From contig NZ_JANHOK010000002.1 of NCBI RefSeq assembly GCF_026929975.1, positions 1 through 64,000 of the forward strand: 64,000 nt of DNA, in the 5' to 3' direction. The position numbers and the translations under genes were made by a program. Positions 59,453 through 64,000 of this stretch are shown here, piece by piece (the stretch's first letter is position 1; every line of letters starts with the position of its first letter). The stretch comes from Bartonella sp. F02. Its GTDB lineage: Bacteria > Pseudomonadota > Alphaproteobacteria > Rhizobiales > Rhizobiaceae. Under the pieces are notes generated by a model that saw only the letters and a list, made by a program, of their open reading frames with translations, did not search any database and had not been told where the DNA came from.

Positions 59453-61276
59453 ATGTGTGGAATCATTGGAATTATTGGAAATAAACCTGTTGCATCTCAT
59501 TTGATGGATGGCTTGAAGCGTCTTGAATATAGAGGCTATGATTCATCAGGCTTAGCAACAATACATAATGGTCATCTTCATCGTATTCGTGCTGAAGGCA
59601 AGCTTATTAATTTGGAAAAAAAATTAAAATCAATGCCTTTAGAAGGTTGTTTGGGGATTGGTCATACGCGTTGGGCAACGCATGGAGTCGCAGTAGAGCG
59701 GAATGCTCATCCTCATATGACTGAGCGGCTTGCGGTCGTTCATAATGGTATTATTGAAAATTTTGTAGAATTGCGCAAAGAACTTATTGAAGATGGTTGT
59801 ATCTTTGAAACAGAAACAGATACGGAAGTTATTGCTCATTTAATTACGCGTGCGTTAAAAAACGGTCTTTCTCCACAAGAAGCAACGAGAACCAGCTGGC
59901 AAAGATTGCAAGGTACTTTTGCTATGGCTCTTATCTTTGAAGGTGAAGATAATCTTATGATTGCTGTTCGTTCTGGTTCGCCATTAGCAATTGGTTACGG
60001 AGATGGTGAATTTTTCGTAGGATCAGATGCAATTGCTTTAGCTTCTTTAACAGACCGTATAAGCTACTTGGAACATGGAGATTGGGCTGTTCTTACACGT
60101 GAAGCAGTGACAATTTATAATGCGGATAATCAAGCAGTAAAACGTCCTATTACAACCTTATTTGAAGATGCTTTTTTGGTTTCTAAAGGACATCATCGCC
60201 ATTTTATGCGTAAAGAAATTTTTGAACAACCTGATGTTATTTCTCATAATTTGCAGCATTATCTTGATCTTGGGACTTGCGCAGTGCGTTCATTTGAAAA
60301 TTTTGTTGATTGGAAAAAGATTAACCGATTACTCTTTGCAAGTTGTGGAACCGCTTATTATTCAACTTTAGTTGCACGTTATTGGTTTGAAAATTTTGCT
60401 GCCTTAAGTGTTGATAATGATGTAGCTTCTGAATTTCGTTATCGGGAGCCCCCTATTGCAGATGATGTATTGCCAGTATTTGTTTCTCAATCTGGTGAAA
60501 CTGCGGATACATTGGCGTCTTTGCGATATTGTCGAGATCGCGGTGTGAAAACAGCAACAATTGTGAATGTTGCACAATCAACAATGGCAAGAGAAGCTGA
60601 TTTTGTTTTGCCAACATTAGCAGGACCAGAAATCGGGGTTGCTTCAACTAAAGCTTTTATTTGTCAATTATCAACACTTGCATCAATGGCACTTAGTGCA
60701 GCTAAACAACGCGGATATCTTTCAAAAAAAGTAGAACAACAGCTTGTTCATCAATTGGCAGAAGTTCCACGAATTTTAAACGAAGTTTTAAAATTAGATC
60801 ATCAGATTGAACGAATATGTCGTGATTTAACACATGTAAAAGGTGTTCTTTATCTTGGGCGTGGCACTTCTTATCCAATTGCTTTGGAGGGAGCGCTGAA
60901 ATTGAAAGAATTATCTTATATTCATGCGGAAGGTTATGCAGCAGGAGAATTGAAGCATGGGCCAATTGCTCTTGTTGATGAAACAATACCGGTTATTGTT
61001 GTTGCGCCATATGATAAATGGTTTGAAAAAACTTTTTCTAATATGCAGGAAGTAGCAGCGCGTAATGGTCGTGTTATTTTGATAACGGATAAAAGAGGAG
61101 CGGCGGAAGCTAATCTTAATTCATTGTCGACTATTATTTTGCCAGATGTTTCAGAATTTATAGCACCAATTATTTATGCTGTGCCTATTCAATTAATTGC
61201 ATATCATACAGCTGTTTTATTGGGAACAGATGTCGATCAACCACGCAATTTAGCAAAATCAGTTACTGTAGAATAA
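59453..61276 (+). CDS. glmS: Glutamine-fructose-6-phosphate aminotransferase
   Basis: GlmS makes glucosamine-6-phosphate from fructose-6-phosphate and glutamine, the first step of hexosamine synthesis. The 607-residue protein has Cys2 as the glutaminase nucleophile (MCGIIGIIGNK), the GHTRWATHG block near residue 71, and two SIS isomerase domains (SCGTAYYSTLVARYWFE near residue 301; SQSGETADTLASLRYC near residue 347; ends DVDQPRNLAKSVTVE). GGAG precedes the ATG. No glmS ribozyme is expected or seen; control may be by small RNAs or enzyme level. Confidence 0.96.
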   Translation: MCGIIGIIGNKPVASHLMDGLKRLEYRGYDSSGLATIHNGHLHRIRAEGKLINLEKKLKSMPLEGCLGIGHTRWATHGVAVERNAHPHMTERLAVVHNGIIENFVELRKELIEDGCIFETETDTEVIAHLITRALKNGLSPQEATRTSWQRLQGTFAMALIFEGEDNLMIAVRSGSPLAIGYGDGEFFVGSDAIALASLTDRISYLEHGDWAVLTREAVTIYNADNQAVKRPITTLFEDAFLVSKGHHRHFMRKEIFEQPDVISHNLQHYLDLGTCAVRSFENFVDWKKINRLLFASCGTAYYSTLVARYWFENFAALSVDNDVASEFRYREPPIADDVLPVFVSQSGETADTLASLRYCRDRGVKTATIVNVAQSTMAREADFVLPTLAGPEIGVASTKAFICQLSTLASMALSAAKQRGYLSKKVEQQLVHQLAEVPRILNEVLKLDHQIERICRDLTHVKGVLYLGRGTSYPIALEGALKLKELSYIHAEGYAAGELKHGPIALVDETIPVIVVAPYDKWFEKTFSNMQEVAARNGRVILITDKRGAAEANLNSLSTIILPDVSEFIAPIIYAVPIQLIAYHTAVLLGTDVDQPRNLAKSVTVE

Positions 61277-61572
61277 TAATTGTTTTTTCTCTTAATATTT
61301 TTATCAAATAATTATTTATTGTTCTGAGTTATTATTAATTTTGGTTTAAATGTTTATGATATGAAAACTGAAAAATAAGGTAGAATTTTTGTAAAACGTT
61401 TTATGATGTAATGAATGATATTCTGTCAGATAAGTTCTTCCTACGATACAAGGCATTTTGTATGAGAACATAAAGCTGGCATCTTATTTCAATTTAAAGA
61501 TTTTTATAGTGAGTATTTTATTGATATTTTGTATTTTATATTATATCATTTTGTATTTAACTGGTGATAACT
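61277..61572 (+). other. Intergenic region between glmS and the orphan protein
   Basis: Just under 300 AT-rich bases with no gene. A small inverted repeat ATACAA/TTGTAT lies near 61447-61464. No strong terminator is visible after glmS. Confidence 0.4.
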
Positions 61573-62481
61573 ATGAATGATAAAATACCTACGTCAGTAA
61601 TTCTGTCTTTAGCAAAAAAAATGCCTGAATGCGAAACGCATAAGAGTATTAATGAAATTTTTTTCGGTGCTGGGGTTCCTGGTAACCCTTATGAGTTTAA
61701 GTTTTATAATAAAGCGGAAAAGGTACTGGAATTTTTAACGAGGGCGAATAATTTTTGTAAACATCCATGGGAAATATTAGAAAAAATTGTTGAATTTTAT
61801 AAGAAAATCCCTGAACAAAAATGCGGAGATTCTTCTGAAAAGGATAGTTTGTCGGATTCGGACAAATTTCTTTTAGAACAATCTCAAAAAAGACAAGAGC
61901 TAAAATTAGCATTAGAAGGTGTTTTGCAAACATTAAGCGCGAGTTCTGGAGAGTTTTTATCGATTCAAGAATTAAAAAATGCAATTTATCAAAAAGATGT
62001 TGAATCTGTTAAATATGAATTTGAAAAAGCGTTGAAAAATTTAGAATCTAAGCCATTAGAAGCTATTTTGGCAGCGTGTAATATTCTTGAGTCAATTTGT
62101 AAAGTTTGCATAGAAATAGAAAAACTTAAAGCTCCATTAAGTCAAGATTTGTACAGTTTATGGGAAGTTGTTTCCGAATATTTAGATATTAAGTCAACAG
62201 AAGATCATTCTGTTGTACAGGATCATGTTTCTGCACAGGATGTTATACAAACTCCTGCTTCTGTAAAACAAAATGATGATCCTCATAAAATTGGTCAGGG
62301 TATAAAGAGAGTTGTAGAAGGAATTGCTGCTTTGTGTTCTTATGCTCGTTTAGCATCTGGGCAAGGCATGGGACTGTATATACCAGAATTAGAACATGCA
62401 AAATTCATCGTTAGCTCTGCTTATAGTTTAGCTTTGTTTATTTTTCATCTGTGGGATAAAAAAACAAATACACAAACATGA
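61573..62481 (+). CDS. Orphan cytosolic protein of unknown function
   Basis: I start at ATG 61573 (MNDKIPTSVILSLAKK); a GTG three codons earlier is possible. The 302-residue product has no signal peptide. It is rich in Lys, Glu, Leu and Ser, and mostly helical by appearance, with heptad-like stretches (QSQKRQELKLALEGVLQTL near residue 103; YEFEKALKNLESKPLEAIL near residue 150). A polar linker near residues 210-235 (SVVQDHVSAQDVIQ type) leads to a C-terminal part with two weakly hydrophobic helices (LASGQGMGLYI; FIVSSAYSLALFIFHLW). I recognise no family. It stands alone between glmS and recG. Confidence 0.7.
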   Translation: MNDKIPTSVILSLAKKMPECETHKSINEIFFGAGVPGNPYEFKFYNKAEKVLEFLTRANNFCKHPWEILEKIVEFYKKIPEQKCGDSSEKDSLSDSDKFLLEQSQKRQELKLALEGVLQTLSASSGEFLSIQELKNAIYQKDVESVKYEFEKALKNLESKPLEAILAACNILESICKVCIEIEKLKAPLSQDLYSLWEVVSEYLDIKSTEDHSVVQDHVSAQDVIQTPASVKQNDDPHKIGQGIKRVVEGIAALCSYARLASGQGMGLYIPELEHAKFIVSSAYSLALFIFHLWDKKTNTQT

Positions 62482-62651
62482 TGGATAGAAGGTTAAGCGG
62501 AACTTCGAAATAAAACTTGGTTTAAGATGCTTATAATTTCAATGTAATAACTCATTGCTTTTTTATAAAGAGAGTAAGAAAGAGTTGAAATTACAGAGTG
62601 GTTTGTACATTTGAAAGAAGGAGATGTCTTCTTAAAAACCATTTTATAAGT

Positions 62652-64000
62652 TTAGCCTGCGCGTAAAAGCTGAATGGCGTCATCTCGTCCAAAAAGATGA
62701 AGGAGCAAGCGTAAAGCTTGCCCTCTTTCTGAATCGAGAGTTGCGTCATTTTGTAAAAATAAACGTGCATCTGTTCTTGCTATGGATAAAAGATCACTAT
62801 GGGCTACAAGATTTGCTATATGAAATTCAGGCATACCGGATTGTTTTGTTCCAAGAAGCTCACCACCACCCCGCAAACGTAAATCTTCTTCGGCGATTCT
62901 AAATCCGTCTTCTGTATTGCGTATAATATTGAGGCGTTCTTCTGCTGTTTTTGTGAGTGGATTTTTATAGAGCAGAATACAAGATGATTTTTTTTCTCCT
63001 CGTCCAACTCGTCCACGCAATTGATGGAGTTGTGATAGGCCAAAGTGTTCCGCGTGCTCAATGATGATAATAGAAGCATCAGGAATATCTATTCCTACTT
63101 CGATAACTGTGGTTGCAATCAAAATGCGTATATTTCCACATTTAAATGATGTCATCGCAGCGTCTTTTTCATCAGCAGACATTTTTCCGTGTATCATGCC
63201 AACACAAGAGCCAAATCTTTCCTGCAATATAGCAAAACGGCTTTCAATTGAAGTAAGTTCACGACTGGTGGATTCTTCCACTAAGGGACAAATCCAATAA
63301 ATTTTTTCACCTTTTTCTATAATTGTTGCAATTCGTTCTATAAGTTCATTAATTCGATCTAGGGGAATTGTTACTGTCGTAATTGGTTGTCGTCCCTTTG
63401 GTTTTTCTGTAATTTGTGATACATCCATATCACCGTAAGTTGTTAATACCAGTGTCCGCGGAATAGGAGTTGCGGTCATCATAAGCATATCAGGTTTATT
63501 ACCTTTGGTCGCTAGAGAAAGACGCTGATTTACACCAAAGCGATGCTGTTCATCAATAATAGCTAAAGCAAGATTATTATAGTTAACTCCTTCTTGTATT
63601 AAAGCATGTGTTCCAATGATGATAGATGTTTGACCAGATAGGATATTGCTTAGAATATTGGCACGCAATTTTCCTTTTTCTCGTCCTGTTAAAAGAGTTG
63701 TTTGCAAACCAATTTTTTCGGCAAGAGGAGCAATCGTGGCAAAATGCTGTCGTGCTAAAACTTCTGTTGGTGCCATTAAAGCGGATTGTCCTGAATTTTC
63801 AGCTATTTGAGCTATTGCCATCAGTGCTACGACAGTTTTTCCTGCTCCTACATCTCCTTGAAGGAGTCTTAACATAGGCTCAGATGATGCTAGATCATTT
63901 TCAATATCTTTTATAGCTTTTATTTGTTCATTTGTGAGTTGAAACGGCAAAGCTTTAAGAAGTTTTTCAGTATAGTGTCCTGTTGGAGGACGTGAAATCC
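62652..64000 (-). CDS. recG: ATP-dependent DNA helicase RecG, 5' end beyond the window
   Basis: RecG remodels stalled forks and branched DNA. The frame stays open to the window edge on the minus strand, so about 449 C-terminal residues of an expected ~700 are present; the wedge domain is outside. Visible helicase motifs: the P-loop LLQGDVGAGKTVVAL, DEQHRFG (DExH type), MTATPIPRTL, and the C-terminal helicase domain with HGKMSADEKDAAM, VIEVGIDIPDAS and QLRGRVGRG. The end GRDDAIQLLRAG is typical. The reading continues through GHYTEKLLKALPFQL upstream of the TTG at 63950, so that TTG is not the start. Confidence 0.95.
   Translation of the reverse strand, partial: ISRPPTGHYTEKLLKALPFQLTNEQIKAIKDIENDLASSEPMLRLLQGDVGAGKTVVALMAIAQIAENSGQSALMAPTEVLARQHFATIAPLAEKIGLQTTLLTGREKGKLRANILSNILSGQTSIIIGTHALIQEGVNYNNLALAIIDEQHRFGVNQRLSLATKGNKPDMLMMTATPIPRTLVLTTYGDMDVSQITEKPKGRQPITTVTIPLDRINELIERIATIIEKGEKIYWICPLVEESTSRELTSIESRFAILQERFGSCVGMIHGKMSADEKDAAMTSFKCGNIRILIATTVIEVGIDIPDASIIIIEHAEHFGLSQLHQLRGRVGRGEKKSSCILLYKNPLTKTAEERLNIIRNTEDGFRIAEEDLRLRGGGELLGTKQSGMPEFHIANLVAHSDLLSIARTDARLFLQNDATLDSERGQALRLLLHLFGRDDAIQLLRAG

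Overview
The window is an AT-rich stretch of alphaproteobacterial core chromosome that I assign to the genus Bartonella. Reasons: the uninterrupted S10-spc-alpha ribosomal superoperon with rhizobial-type proteins (122-residue L14, short-LID Adk, 337-residue RpoA); an NdvA-type glucan exporter; an ATP12-family F1 assembly chaperone; a eukaryote-like NADP isocitrate dehydrogenase; and a GyrA whose natural Ala91 matches what is described for Bartonella. I cannot name the species. I see no insertion sequence, prophage, CRISPR array, rRNA or secretion-system locus.

Layout. (1) 1-14405: rpsJ to rplQ, all on +, 27 genes with many start/stop overlaps, including secY, adk and rpoA, closed by a clear rho-independent terminator. 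(2) 14612-21659, +: a periplasmic HtrA/DegQ-like protease whose signal peptide is broken by a T9 homopolymer, then rarA, recA and alaS. (3) 21755-31425: ndvA (-), an rluC-type pseudouridine synthase and an ATP12 chaperone (+), then on - a small secreted protein, glnB-glnA and uvrA. (4) 31612-38818, +: ssb (divergent from uvrA), gyrA, coaD, two adjacent cyclophilins (one exported, one cytosolic) and tgt, with a 780-base gene desert before tgt. (5) 38819-45132: a desert holding a GC-rich hairpin, two convergent MFS exporters, icd, tRNA-Glu(UUC) and a small lipoprotein. (6) 45675-50022: hom, glpX, ilvE (-) and a small membrane protein. (7) 50073-55651, -: dgt-argS-SPOR protein. (8) 55759-62481, +: an ErpA/IscA-type protein, a secreted protein built of three similar units, ccdA, glmU, glmS and an orphan 302-residue protein. 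(9) 62652 to the window end, -: the C-terminal two thirds of recG.

The genes are mostly housekeeping: translation (ribosome, alaS, argS, tRNA-Glu, tgt, rluC), replication and repair (gyrA, ssb, recA, rarA, uvrA, recG, dgt), nitrogen control (glnB-glnA) and UDP-GlcNAc supply (glmS, glmU). Nothing here is a convincing new multi-gene system. The observations most worth a second look are the frameshifted protease, a tRNA-guanine transglycosylase lacking three of four classical zinc ligands, the isolated hairpin at 38977-39024, the palindromes upstream of recA, and the orphan or repeat-built proteins at 56134 and 61573. Start sites were chosen by family length, N-terminal homology and ribosome binding sites, so several genes begin later than their longest open frame.
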